Shown: positions 17,361-24,996, numbered from the stretch's first letter. The stretch is 47,429 nucleotides of DNA from Asticcacaulis benevestitus DSM 16100 = ATCC BAA-896 (GCF_000376105.1 NZ_AQWM01000004.1:194-47622); one strand, 5' to 3'. Notes: generated by a model from the sequence alone, not told the origin. A program made the numbers and translations.

Positions 17361-17395
17361 TCAGGCGCCGAGGGCTCCTCGCAAAGGCTCGGGCG
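17361..17395. repeat. Dispersed intergenic repeat (copy 1)
   Basis: Its core (CAGGCGCCGAGGGCTCCTC, then GCAAAGGCTCGGGCG) recurs with variation at 39517-39556 and 32392-32430. It lies between the two DUF885 genes, just upstream of the first copy's ribosome binding site. Confidence 0.6.
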
Positions 17396-17435
17396 CACAC
17401 TTGTGCTTGCCGGGACGAAGGGCGCCCCGGAAGGG

Positions 17436-19436
17436 TTAAATCAAATCCGCGGCCTCATAAACATCGGCCAGAACATCCAGCGGCACCGCGCCGCACAGAA
17501 GGCCGGTATCGTGGAAGCGCTTGATATCGAAGCCCGGTTTCGCCTTGGCGGCATCGCGCAGGCGCAGCCACTCGATCTTGCCGACCATGTAGCCCAGCGC
17601 CTGACCGGGCCAAACGCAATAGCGCTCGATCTCCGCCGTCGCCTCGCCGCGCGCCTTGCCGGCGGTCTCGACCATATAGGTGATCGCCTGTTCGCGGCTC
17701 CAGCCCTGCGCGTGCATGCCGGTATCGACCACCAGTCGCACGGCGCGGAACAGGGCGTCGTGCAGGTAACCGATGCGGCCGGCCGGATCGGCGTCATACA
17801 TACCCATCTCGCCGGCCAGTTGCTCGGCATAGAGCGCCCAGCCCTCGACATAGGCGTTGAAGCTGGACAGCTTGCGCAAAGGCGGCAGGCCTTGGGTTTC
17901 CTGCTGGATGGTGCCCTGCAAATGGTGGCCGGGAATGGCCTCGTGATAGGTCAGGGTCGGCAGCGTCCAGCTCGGCAGTTCCGAGATATCGCGCAGATTG
18001 ATGTAATACATGCCCGGCCGCGAACCATCGAGCGTGCCCGGACTGTAATAGCCGCCCGGCGCACCGGCCTCGGTTGCCACCGGCACGCGCTTGACCTGCA
18101 CCTGCGTCTTCGGCAGCACGCCAAACCACTGCGGCAGCCGCGCCTGAATGGTCTTCACCTTAGCATTGAGATCGGCCAGTAGCTTCGCCTTGCCTGCCTC
18201 GTCGTTCGGATAAAGATACTGCGGATCTTTGTACATGGCCTGCATCCGGTCGTTGACCGAGCCCTGAGCACGGCCCAGCGCGCGGAAACGGCCGTCCAGC
18301 TCGGCGGTGATCTCGCTGACCTTTTGCAGCCCCAGCCGATGGATATCGCGCGCGCTCAGGCTGGTCGAGGTGTTGAGCTTGATGCAACTCGCGTAATAGG
18401 CCTCGCCATTGCTCAGATTGCGCACGCCGGCGTCATGCTTCGCCACGGCCTGCTGCGCCACCAGGGTATCGATCTGACGGCTGAGCGCTTCTTTCACCGG
18501 GCCGGTGACAAGCGCGGTGGCCTGCGTTTGCCAGTCGCCCCCAGAAACTGCCGTGATGCCCTTGGCGGCGGTGCGCGTCACCAGAGACGTAATCAGGGCC
18601 GAAGTCAGCGGGTCGACATCGCGCAAGGCCGTCAGTTGCTTGATCGTGACGGTCAGGATGAAATCGGGCGGTACCACGCTGCGGGCGAAATCGGCGCGGA
18701 TGCGCGCCGTTTCCTGATCGAGCACCACGGCAAAGGCCGAAAGCCGGCTGAGATAGGCGTGCGCGTCGGCGGCGGACTCGATCGTGTGCTGGCTGTCGAG
18801 GAAGTCGGGGATATACTGGTAAGCGCCCGATAACTGGCTGATCAGGTAGGGATTGGGGAAGCCGCCGCTCCACAGCCCGCCCGAAGGCGCACTGTCGCCG
18901 AAATTGAAATTGCGCGCCAGCGCCAGTTGGTTGCTCAGGTCCCACAGCACGGTATCGTAATTGACGCGGTCCGCCGCCGCCATCTGCTCGCGCGACAGGG
19001 CGTTCAGGCGATCGACCGAACGCTTGAGGCGCGTCACCGTCGCGGCCTTGCTGGCCTCGCTGCGGTCATCGAGCTTTGATTTCAGACCGGCATACGGGCC
19101 CTTGTCGAGCCCGGCATAGGTGGCCAGGGCCGGCGAGGCCATGAGCATGTCGTGCAGGATGGCGTCAAAGGCCGACTTAAGCGCGGCCGCCAGTTCGGGC
19201 GGCGTGACATCGGGCACCGGCGGCGGCGGGGGCGGCTCAACCGGCTTCGGCCTGGCGGGGGCGGCGGTCTTCTTGCTGGCCTTGCCCTTGGTTTTCTTGG
19301 TCGAGGCCTTAGTCTTCTTGCTGGATTTCGTCGTCTTCTTCGCCGCCGGCTTCTTCTTTTTCGCGGCCAGCGCCTCGGAGGCGGTCAGGCCGAGCAAGGC
19401 GCCCAGGGCACCGACAAGAAAACGGCGATCAATCAT
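17436..19436 (-). CDS. DUF885 family exported protein with Lys/Ala-rich linker (copy 2)
   Basis: The 666-residue paralogue starts MIDRRFLVGALGALLGLTASEALAA, a signal peptide with paired Arg, followed by about 40 residues of Lys/Ala/Thr repeats (KKKKPAAKKTTKSSKKTK) and a Pro-rich stretch (PPPPPPVP), features the shorter paralogue lacks. The DUF885 domain has TYHEAIPGHHLQGTIQQE near residue 495, YVEGWALYAEQLAG, DTGMHAQGWSREQAITYM and CVWPGQALGYMVGKIEW. The basic linker may bind an anionic envelope polymer (inference). The ATG is favoured over upstream starts because the signal peptide begins there. The upstream region is shared with the divergent SodC-like gene. Confidence 0.87.
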   Translation of the reverse strand: MIDRRFLVGALGALLGLTASEALAAKKKKPAAKKTTKSSKKTKASTKKTKGKASKKTAAPARPKPVEPPPPPPVPDVTPPELAAALKSAFDAILHDMLMASPALATYAGLDKGPYAGLKSKLDDRSEASKAATVTRLKRSVDRLNALSREQMAAADRVNYDTVLWDLSNQLALARNFNFGDSAPSGGLWSGGFPNPYLISQLSGAYQYIPDFLDSQHTIESAADAHAYLSRLSAFAVVLDQETARIRADFARSVVPPDFILTVTIKQLTALRDVDPLTSALITSLVTRTAAKGITAVSGGDWQTQATALVTGPVKEALSRQIDTLVAQQAVAKHDAGVRNLSNGEAYYASCIKLNTSTSLSARDIHRLGLQKVSEITAELDGRFRALGRAQGSVNDRMQAMYKDPQYLYPNDEAGKAKLLADLNAKVKTIQARLPQWFGVLPKTQVQVKRVPVATEAGAPGGYYSPGTLDGSRPGMYYINLRDISELPSWTLPTLTYHEAIPGHHLQGTIQQETQGLPPLRKLSSFNAYVEGWALYAEQLAGEMGMYDADPAGRIGYLHDALFRAVRLVVDTGMHAQGWSREQAITYMVETAGKARGEATAEIERYCVWPGQALGYMVGKIEWLRLRDAAKAKPGFDIKRFHDTGLLCGAVPLDVLADVYEAADLI

Positions 19437-19599
19437 CACAAACCCACTTATGCTTTTTTTGCGATGCGAACCTAGGACGAACTTGTCACGTCTGCAACGG
19501 GGTGCAGGTGAATAGTTTGTCATCCTCTCGCTGCACATCGTTCACGCGATTCTGATCTCTTCTTTATAATCGCGCCTTTGCAGGGCCATGTTTCGTCGT

Positions 19600-19614
19600 T
19601 AAGAACGATTCTCA
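19600..19614 (+). promoter_or_regulatory. Fur-like box before the SodC-like gene
   Basis: TAAGAAC-G-ATTCTCA (reverse TGAGAAT-C-GTTCTTA) is an imperfect 7-1-7 palindrome close to TGAGAATNATTCTCA-type Fur sites. It lies 31 nt before the SodC-like start and about 160 nt from the divergent DUF885 start. The match is by eye only. Confidence 0.5.
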
Positions 19615-19645
19615 TTATTTCAGGCATGCTATTCAGGAACCTCCC

Positions 19646-20206
19646 ATGTCCCATCTCACACACGCCTCCGTACTTGCGGCCGTTCTTGCTCTCTGTGCCA
19701 TGCCGGCTATGGCGCAAACGCCGGCACCGGCTGCTGCCCCCCTGCCCGCCACGCCCCCCCTCAGCGGCAAGCTGGCCGGCAATGGTGGCGCCGATCTGGG
19801 CACCATCACGATCAAGCCCGCACCCAATGGCGTCATCCTGCGCGTGGAGGCCAAGGGCCTGACGCCCGGCTGGCACGCCATCCACTTCCATGAAAAGGGG
19901 TCTTGCAGCGACGAGAAATTCGCCTCGGCCGGCGGCCACGTCCATAACGCGACCCCGGTTAATCATGGCCTGCTCAATGGCGCCGCCAACGACGCCGGCG
20001 ATCTGACCAACATCTTCGCGGGCAGCGATGGCACCGCCACCGCCGAGATCTATTCTTCGCTGGTCACCGCCAAGTCAGTCGATAGCCGTCCCGCCCTGAT
20101 GGACGCTGACGGTTCGTCCGTGGTCATCCACGCCCTGCCCGACGATTACACCACGCAACCCATTGGCGGCGCCGGCGTGCGCGTGGCGTGTGCGGTTATC
20201 CAGTAA
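19646..20206 (+). CDS. Cu/Zn superoxide dismutase family protein, exported
   Basis: The 186-residue product has a Sec signal peptide (cleavage after PAMA, about residue 23), a short Ala/Pro linker and a SodC domain. Copper ligands are visible as His80, His82 (WHAIHFHEKGSC), bridging His98 (GGHVHN) and His162 (VVIHALPDDY); Cys87 and Cys182 would form the usual disulfide, and Arg179 is in GGAGVRVAC. The zinc site has His107 and Asp119 (AGDL), but the position that is normally His before AGDL is Asp116. This is a variant seen in some bacterial relatives, so activity should not be taken for granted. AGGAACCTCCC precedes the ATG, and a Fur-like box lies upstream. The next gene starts 9 nt later. 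Confidence 0.88.
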   Translation: MSHLTHASVLAAVLALCAMPAMAQTPAPAAAPLPATPPLSGKLAGNGGADLGTITIKPAPNGVILRVEAKGLTPGWHAIHFHEKGSCSDEKFASAGGHVHNATPVNHGLLNGAANDAGDLTNIFAGSDGTATAEIYSSLVTAKSVDSRPALMDADGSSVVIHALPDDYTTQPIGGAGVRVACAVIQ

Positions 20207-20215
20207 CCGCCTGCC

Positions 20216-20782
20216 ATGCTCAAGCTTGATATCGCCACCACGGCCCTGGTGCTGATCGACCTGCAAAAGGGGATCGCCGGACCGGGCCGCCTGCCCTATG
20301 CCAGCGAAGACGTGGTGAACCGCGCCAAAACGCTGGCCGGGCGCTTTCGCGCCGCTGGCTCTCCCGTCTTTATGGTCCATGTTCACTGGGCGAAAGATTA
20401 CAGCGACGCGTTGAGGCAACCGGTCGATGAGCCGGCGCAACTGCCTACTGATGGTCTGCCCGAAGGCTGGAGTGATTTTGCCGGCGGCTTGAAGCAGGCG
20501 GGCGATATCGTCATCCACAAACGCAACTGGGGCGCCTTTCACGGCACCGATCTTGATCTGCACCTGACACGGCGCGGCATCAGGACGCTCGTCCTTGGCG
20601 GGATTGCCAGCAATATCGGCGTTGAATCCACCGCGCGTGACGCCTGGGAGCGCAATTACAGTCTGGTCGTCGCGGAAGACGTCTGCACCACCAACGCGAC
20701 CGAAGCCCACGCGGCATCGTTCAAATACATTTTCCCCCGCATTGCCCGCGTGGTGCAAAGCGCTGACGTGGAGCTGGTTTAG
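20216..20782 (+). CDS. Isochorismatase-fold hydrolase
   Basis: The 188-residue protein has the isochorismatase-like fold: TALVLIDLQKGI with Asp15, KRNWGAFHGTDLDLHL with Lys102, and GGIASNIGVESTARDAWERNY. In the cysteine-hydrolase branch the nucleophile sits in N-I/V-C-V-E; here that position is Gly135 (NIGVES), as in true isochorismatases and a YwoC-like subgroup. It therefore cannot work as a cysteine amidase. The substrate is unknown. It begins 9 nt after the SodC-like gene and is probably co-transcribed with it. Its stop overlaps the convergent gene's stop. Confidence 0.87.
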   Translation: MLKLDIATTALVLIDLQKGIAGPGRLPYASEDVVNRAKTLAGRFRAAGSPVFMVHVHWAKDYSDALRQPVDEPAQLPTDGLPEGWSDFAGGLKQAGDIVIHKRNWGAFHGTDLDLHLTRRGIRTLVLGGIASNIGVESTARDAWERNYSLVVAEDVCTTNATEAHAASFKYIFPRIARVVQSADVELV

Positions 20783-21168
20783 GCCGGATTCGCCGGTGTG
20801 GTGTCGGCGTCTTCGGTCACAACCGGTTCCGGATCGCGCGGCGGGCGCAACATGATCTTGAGACGGCGGCGCATCATATGCCCCGCCATGAACATGAACA
20901 GAATGATCGCGGCCATCAGCCAGAAGGACAGGCCACGGATGACCATTTCATCGCCACGGGTGAAATAAGAACCGACGCCATCACGGAAATGCGGCTGGAT
21001 AAAGCCTTCGGCGATGCGCGTCACCGTTGGACGGACGCGGTACAGATGGTCGATATAGACCGGCAGGGCGATGGCCGGAATGGCGGCGAAAATGCCGGCG
21101 GCCATGACGCGCAGGGCAGCGCCTGAAGATTTGGGTTTCGACATTTTGGTCTTCTGAACAGTTGTCAT
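20779..21168 (-). CDS. Small membrane protein of unknown function
   Basis: The 129-residue protein is predicted to span the membrane twice: about residues 18-38 (ALRVMAAGIFAAIPAIALPVYI) and 81-98 (LSFWLMAAIILFMFMAGHMM). Between them is a roughly 40-residue loop, and after them a basic patch RRRLKIMLRPPRDPE and an acidic tail. No family is recognised. The start is unclear: the first ATG lacks a good Shine-Dalgarno site, and an internal ATG eight codons in (MSKPKSSG) is possible. The stop overlaps that of the convergent isochorismatase-fold gene by three bases. Confidence 0.65.
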   Translation of the reverse strand: MTTVQKTKMSKPKSSGAALRVMAAGIFAAIPAIALPVYIDHLYRVRPTVTRIAEGFIQPHFRDGVGSYFTRGDEMVIRGLSFWLMAAIILFMFMAGHMMRRRLKIMLRPPRDPEPVVTEDADTTPANPA

Positions 21169-21212
21169 ACGCGCATCATAGCGCCGCTAAACCTAAAGGC
21201 TCAATGTGGAAC

Positions 21213-21620
21213 TTATGCGCCTAACGGCAGGGACAATTGCCGTTTCGCCGCCGGAATCACCGGCGCCTCATAATGGCGCGCCTTGACCACGGCCTTGACC
21301 GGATAGGCCAACCGCTCGGTCACCTTCGGACGCCCCAGCAGGGTGACGCGCGGCGGCGCCTGCGGCACGACCGCGGCCTGGCCATTGAAGGCCATCCGCA
21401 CCATGCCGCCGCAGGCGTCATCGGTGCAGCGATATTTCCATTCCAGCAGGTCGACAAATTCGACACCGAGATGGTTATCGATCAGACCTTGCACACTTTC
21501 CCCCCAATGCCGCCCGCAGCTTCTGCAGGTGACACCGATCTTCGTATCGCGCGGCAGGTCTTTCACTTGCGGCGGACAGGCATAGAGCTTGGTATCCAGC
21601 ATAGGAACATTCCTTGGCAT
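21213..21620 (-). CDS. SOS-regulated zinc-ribbon protein with C-terminal beta-clamp motif
   Basis: The 135-residue protein is not one I recognise by name. A zinc ribbon spans about 32-75 (TCRSCGRHWGESVQGLI, Cys32 and Cys35; WKYRCTDDACGGMVRMAF, Cys65 and Cys70). A basic, Pro-rich region follows, and the last residues are KRQLSLPLGA. QLSLPL at 128-133 matches the hexameric beta-clamp-binding motif known from Hda and related to those of translesion factors. A perfect GTTC-N7-GTTC box lies 30 nt upstream within a near-consensus promoter. The first ATG has GGAGG five bases before it; an internal ATG six codons in has AAGGA. Sequence shows the motifs; clamp binding and a DNA-repair role are inference. 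Confidence 0.8.
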   Translation of the reverse strand: MPRNVPMLDTKLYACPPQVKDLPRDTKIGVTCRSCGRHWGESVQGLIDNHLGVEFVDLLEWKYRCTDDACGGMVRMAFNGQAAVVPQAPPRVTLLGRPKVTERLAYPVKAVVKARHYEAPVIPAAKRQLSLPLGA

Positions 21621-21649
21621 GAAGGCCTCCGGGCGAAGGCCTCGTTGAT

Positions 21650-21684
21650 GTTCTCAATATGTTCCGCATGTGGATAAGTGTCAA
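21650..21684 (-). promoter_or_regulatory. LexA box within a sigma-70 promoter of the zinc-ribbon gene
   Basis: GTTC-TCAATAT-GTTC (21650-21664) is a perfect alphaproteobacterial SOS box. On the minus strand TTGACA (21679-21684) and CATATT (21656-21661) are separated by exactly 17 bases, so the -10 element sits inside the LexA site. LexA binding would block RNA polymerase directly. Confidence 0.88.
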
Positions 21685-21807
21685 GGGGTGGAACAAAAAG
21701 AAAACACGCGCAATCTCCGCCGGACCCTTCCACGCTTGCGATAGCCCATAAAAATACACAGCTTTAAATGCCCCTTGCAATTATCCGATTGTCAGTAAAT
21801 CTGTCTT

Positions 21808-21873
21808 GAGGCTGCAGAGAGGGAAAAGCGCCTCGATAGCCTCGAAGACCTGCTGAAACGGATGGACCCATGA
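21808..21873 (+). pseudogene. C-terminal remnant, possibly of an ArsR-type regulator
   Basis: A short frame with no start codon reads EAAEREKRLDSLEDLLKRMDP and a stop, ending 27 nt before the DUF1801 gene. It resembles the C-terminal helix of ArsR-type regulators that are often paired with SRPBCC and DUF1801 genes. The upstream part of such a gene is missing (an in-frame TAA precedes). This may equally be chance. Confidence 0.3.
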
Positions 21874-21900
21874 CCGGCGAAAAGATCTGAGAAAGCCCCC

Positions 21901-22299
21901 ATGAAAAAGCCTCTTAAAGCCACCGCGGGCATCCCCGCCTCCCAGCTTATCGACGAAACCATCCAGGCGTATGCTGACTGGCGCGGCGTAACCCTTGCGC
22001 ACCTGCGCGCCCTGATCAGGGAGGCCGATCCGGACGTCATCGAAGAGTGGAAGTGGAACATCCCCGTCTGGTCACACGACGGCATCATCTGCACCGGGGA
22101 GACCTACAAGGCCGCTGTCAAGACCACCTTCCCCAAGGGCGCGTCCCTGCCCGATCCCGCCGGCCTGTTCAATGCCAGCCTGGAAGGCGCCACCCGCCGC
22201 GCTATCGATGTCCGGGAGGGCGATACGATCGATGCCGAGGCGTTCAAGGCGCTGATCAAGGCCGCCATCGCGCTGAACCGTCAAAAGGCGAAAGCCTGA
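21901..22299 (+). CDS. DUF1801 domain protein
   Basis: The 132-residue cytoplasmic protein has the DUF1801 (YdhG-like) fold signature: a helical start (IDETIQAYADWRGVTLAHLRALIREADPDVIEEWKWNIPVWSHDG), CTGETYKAAVKTTFPKGASLPDP, LFNASLEGATRRAIDVREGDTID and a C-terminal helix. The family's function is unknown; members commonly sit beside ArsR regulators and SRPBCC (AHSA1-like) proteins, and a broken SRPBCC gene follows directly here. The Shine-Dalgarno site is weak (GAAAG). Confidence 0.85.
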   Translation: MKKPLKATAGIPASQLIDETIQAYADWRGVTLAHLRALIREADPDVIEEWKWNIPVWSHDGIICTGETYKAAVKTTFPKGASLPDPAGLFNASLEGATRRAIDVREGDTIDAEAFKALIKAAIALNRQKAKA

Positions 22300-22438
22300 T
22301 CCCAGAAACCGAAACCGAAACCCGCTGCGTCGTCATCGAACGCGACTTTCCCCATCCGCCGGAAAAGCTATGGCGCGCGCTGCACGGCTGGCAGGGCTTC
22401 TCGACAAGCTGGGAACCGTCACAGCGCGGGGAGATTAA
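22296..22438 (+). pseudogene. SRPBCC (AHSA1-like) gene remnant with internal deletion and frameshift
   Basis: The frame overlapping the DUF1801 stop reads RCVVIERDFPHPPEKLWRAL, the canonical start of an AHSA1-type SRPBCC domain. It then jumps to HGWQGF, which resembles the end of this family. A shift of one frame at GGGCTTCTCGAC continues as LLDKLGTVTARGD followed by TAA, completing a family-like C-terminus. About 90-100 central residues are missing and no standard start codon remains, so the gene is dead. It ends 2 nt before the convergent Sde182-like gene. Confidence 0.6.
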
Positions 22439-22440
22439 GT

Positions 22441-23865
22441 TTAAGGCGTTATGGTCACGATCACGCGGCCATAGCGCGTCAGCGGCGGCGTGCCCTTGTC
22501 CGTCACCTTGACGATAAAATGCGCCGTCTGCGTCGTCGTTACCACCGGCGCGGTCACCGGCACACGGTAGAGGTTTTCGGCGCCCTGAATCGGAATGGGC
22601 TGGTCGAGGGTGCCGGCTTCCGCATAGTTGAACCACAGATAGCTGAGGTTATCGCCATCCGGATCGCGGCCGGTGGCGCTCAGATGAAAGCCGGCGCCGG
22701 ACTTGACCGTGATATGATCCGGCTGCCCCAGAGTCACCACCGGCGGATGATTGGCCTCGGCATAGGGCTTGACCGCCCAGTCCATGCGGGCGGCAAAGTC
22801 GTTCTGGAACTCCTTGCGCCAGCGACCGACCGTGATACGGGCGCTTTTCACCGTCTTGTCGAACAGCTTCACCGACCGGCCGATGTCATTGGCCACATAG
22901 GGCGTATAGCTGTCCGCCGAATTGGTCCAGATCGGGCGCGGCTCCTCGCCCACCGGCACCCCGCCGGTAAAGCCCTTCGGATCGAGATCAGCCAGTTTGG
23001 GGATAGAGAGCCGGTAACGGCCGCCCCAGCCGCCCCAGTCCGGATGGTCCGGCGCGTTCAGGCCATTGGGGATCAGCGCCAGATAGGATGGCGTGTCGCC
23101 TTCCATGCCGTAGCCGACATCGGGATACTGCGCGCCCAGCGGGCCGTGGCCCTGCTGGATATGCTCCGCCAGCCAGGCATTGCTGATCTCCGTGTTATCG
23201 AAGCCCGCCTCTTCGGCCAGGATTCCGGTCCAGACGCCCACACTGTAGCCGCCCGGGCTGACGATATAGAACAGGTCGGGGAAATGCGTGCGTATCCAGA
23301 TGCCGCTGTCGTCCTGATCGGAGATCGTATAGACGCGCAACCTGGCGATCAGCCGCTTCGCCTCTGCCGGACTTTTCGACTGCCGGATGCGCCACAGCGC
23401 CTGAGCCAGGGTGTTGGTGCCGCCCCATGCCGTCACCCACAAAGGCCGCGGATCGGGCGTTTCCAGCGCGCGGATCAGGCGATCAGAGCCGGCTGAATCC
23501 TTGCCCTCGCCCACCCCCGCCATGCCATAGACCGGCAGGCCCTCGCTGATCAGGCCAAGCAACGCCTTCGCTTCCGGAAAACCGGCCTCATGCCTGAGCA
23601 GGTTCGGCTGCACCTCGCCATAGGCGCCGACAATCCGCCGGATCGTCTCCGGCGCCACAAACGTCTTCTGGTGCGTCGAGGTGGTGGCCACCAGACCTTC
23701 GATATCGATCTCATTGGCATAGAGCAGCAGCCGCACCAGCGACATGCTGTCATCCGGATCGGCCTCGATATCGGTCAGAACGAATAACCGCTGCTTTTCC
23801 GCCGCCTGCACCGGTGCACTCACGAGCGCCATGACCAGCGCCGCCGCGATCAGCTTCCCAAACAT
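22441..23865 (-). CDS. Sde182-like exported protein (DUF1593, nucleoside hydrolase-like)
   Basis: The 474-residue protein has a Sec signal peptide ending at about residue 22 (APVQAAEK). Its domain is the nucleoside-hydrolase-like DUF1593 region (RLFVLTDIEADPDDSMSLVRLLLYANEIDIEGLVATTSTH, LWVTAWGGTNTLAQAL, YTISDQDDSGIWIRTHFPDLFYIVSPGG). The C-terminal ~100 residues form an Ig/cadherin-like domain (NHPPVVTLGQPDHITVKSGAGFHLSATGRDPDGDNLSYLWF). This arrangement is known from a cellulose-binding protein of Saccharophagus degradans. The DPDD motif resembles the calcium/ribose site of nucleoside hydrolases; the natural substrate is unknown. GGGAGCGGTAAC precedes the ATG. The GH5 gene lies upstream on the same strand, separated by a terminator. 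Confidence 0.88.
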   Translation of the reverse strand: MFGKLIAAALVMALVSAPVQAAEKQRLFVLTDIEADPDDSMSLVRLLLYANEIDIEGLVATTSTHQKTFVAPETIRRIVGAYGEVQPNLLRHEAGFPEAKALLGLISEGLPVYGMAGVGEGKDSAGSDRLIRALETPDPRPLWVTAWGGTNTLAQALWRIRQSKSPAEAKRLIARLRVYTISDQDDSGIWIRTHFPDLFYIVSPGGYSVGVWTGILAEEAGFDNTEISNAWLAEHIQQGHGPLGAQYPDVGYGMEGDTPSYLALIPNGLNAPDHPDWGGWGGRYRLSIPKLADLDPKGFTGGVPVGEEPRPIWTNSADSYTPYVANDIGRSVKLFDKTVKSARITVGRWRKEFQNDFAARMDWAVKPYAEANHPPVVTLGQPDHITVKSGAGFHLSATGRDPDGDNLSYLWFNYAEAGTLDQPIPIQGAENLYRVPVTAPVVTTTQTAHFIVKVTDKGTPPLTRYGRVIVTITP

Positions 23866-23923
23866 GTTACCGCTCCCTTTTTATCTTTGCGGCAACCTAT
23901 TACGGCCTTCCCCCCGGCACAAT

Positions 23924-23951
23924 AAAAAACGGCCCGGAGAGTCCGAGGCCG
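23924..23951 (-). terminator. Rho-independent terminator of the GH5 gene
   Basis: On the minus strand the stem CGGCCTCGGA / TCCGGGCCG (one bulge) is followed by six T. It lies between the GH5 gene and the Sde182-like gene, so the latter needs its own promoter or read-through. Confidence 0.82.
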
Positions 23952-24006
23952 ATGTCTAAGGGCGCACATGGGACAGCGCAAGGATGATGCGCCATAAAGG
24001 CCAGCC

Positions 24007-24996
24007 CTACCGGCAATCCGCCGTCCAGTTGCGCACCAGATCGCGCGTCAGCAGGCCCGAAGGCGTCAGGTCGGCATCGATCCACGGGCCGGTTGGCGAC
24101 ACGCCGGGCTTGAAGATCGACGCCGCTTCGGCCTTGTTGCTGACGGCCCAGTTGGCATTGGACAGGCAGTTGGCCTTCAGGAACTGAAACCATTTTCGGG
24201 TCTCGTCCGGCACGGCCGCGCCATTGCCATCGGCATTGACGCTGCCCCATTCGCTGACGAACAAAGGCGCATCAGCGGCAATCGCGGTCCGGGCCTTGGC
24301 GCGGATATCGTCCTTATGGGTGCCTGCGTAGAAATGCAGGGTATAGGCGATATTGCGCCGTCCCTTGATCGGATCGGCCGCCGCCAGATCGACATCCTGG
24401 TCCCAGGTGGGCGTGCCCACCAGGATAAGATTGTCCGGATCCATGGCGCGGATAGCGTCAATCACCGTCTCGGCATAGGGCTTGATCGAATTCGGCCAGC
24501 TAACATCGCGCAACGGCTCATTATAGATCTCATAGATCACGTTCGGCGTCTGGCCATAGGTGCGCGCCATGTCGCTGAAAAAGGTCACAGCCGCCTGAGG
24601 GGCCTTGTCAGCATGATGCGAATGCCAGTCGATGATCACATAGATACCCTGCGCAATCGCGGCATCGACAATCGTCTTGACCCGCGCGCGGTTGGCCGCT
24701 GGCGACTCGGCATAGCCGCCGGGCCCGTCAATCCCCATGGCCGCGCGCACCACGGACACGTTCCAGTCCTTGGCAAAATAGGCCACGCTCTGCGGGTTAT
24801 AAAAGCCCGACTGGCAAAAATCGGTGTTTGACCAGAAGTAACTGACCCCGCTCAGGGCCGTCGTCTGGCCATGGGCATCGACGACATGCTTGCCCGAAAT
24901 CGATAAGGCCCCATGCGCCTCGACCGGAGTTTGCGCGTGAACCGGAGTCGTCATCAGTAAGGTGAGAGCCGCAAGGCCAACGGAGATCAGTTTCAT
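24007..24996 (-). CDS. Secreted glycoside hydrolase family 5 (cellulase-like)
   Basis: The 329-residue enzyme has a signal peptide ending near residue 21 (TTPVHAQ) and a single GH5 barrel. Landmarks are LSGVSYFWSNTDFCQSGFYN, VVRAAMGID, YVIIDWHSHHAD, the acid/base in VIYEIYNEP (Glu160), the HFYAGTH strand, and the nucleophile in FVSEWGS (Glu249). These fit the endoglucanase-type subfamily 2. No carbohydrate-binding module is attached. Expected to cut beta-1,4-glucan or a related backbone outside the cytoplasm. AGGCAGGTC precedes the ATG. Neighbouring Sde182-like and, further off, CE2 and CE15 genes support a plant-polysaccharide role. Confidence 0.93.
   Translation of the reverse strand: MKLISVGLAALTLLMTTPVHAQTPVEAHGALSISGKHVVDAHGQTTALSGVSYFWSNTDFCQSGFYNPQSVAYFAKDWNVSVVRAAMGIDGPGGYAESPAANRARVKTIVDAAIAQGIYVIIDWHSHHADKAPQAAVTFFSDMARTYGQTPNVIYEIYNEPLRDVSWPNSIKPYAETVIDAIRAMDPDNLILVGTPTWDQDVDLAAADPIKGRRNIAYTLHFYAGTHKDDIRAKARTAIAADAPLFVSEWGSVNADGNGAAVPDETRKWFQFLKANCLSNANWAVSNKAEAASIFKPGVSPTGPWIDADLTPSGLLTRDLVRNWTADCR

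Noticed and set aside
21781..22002. Minus-strand frame opposite the DUF1801 start
   Set aside because: Antisense to a recognised DUF1801 gene and without a family match.
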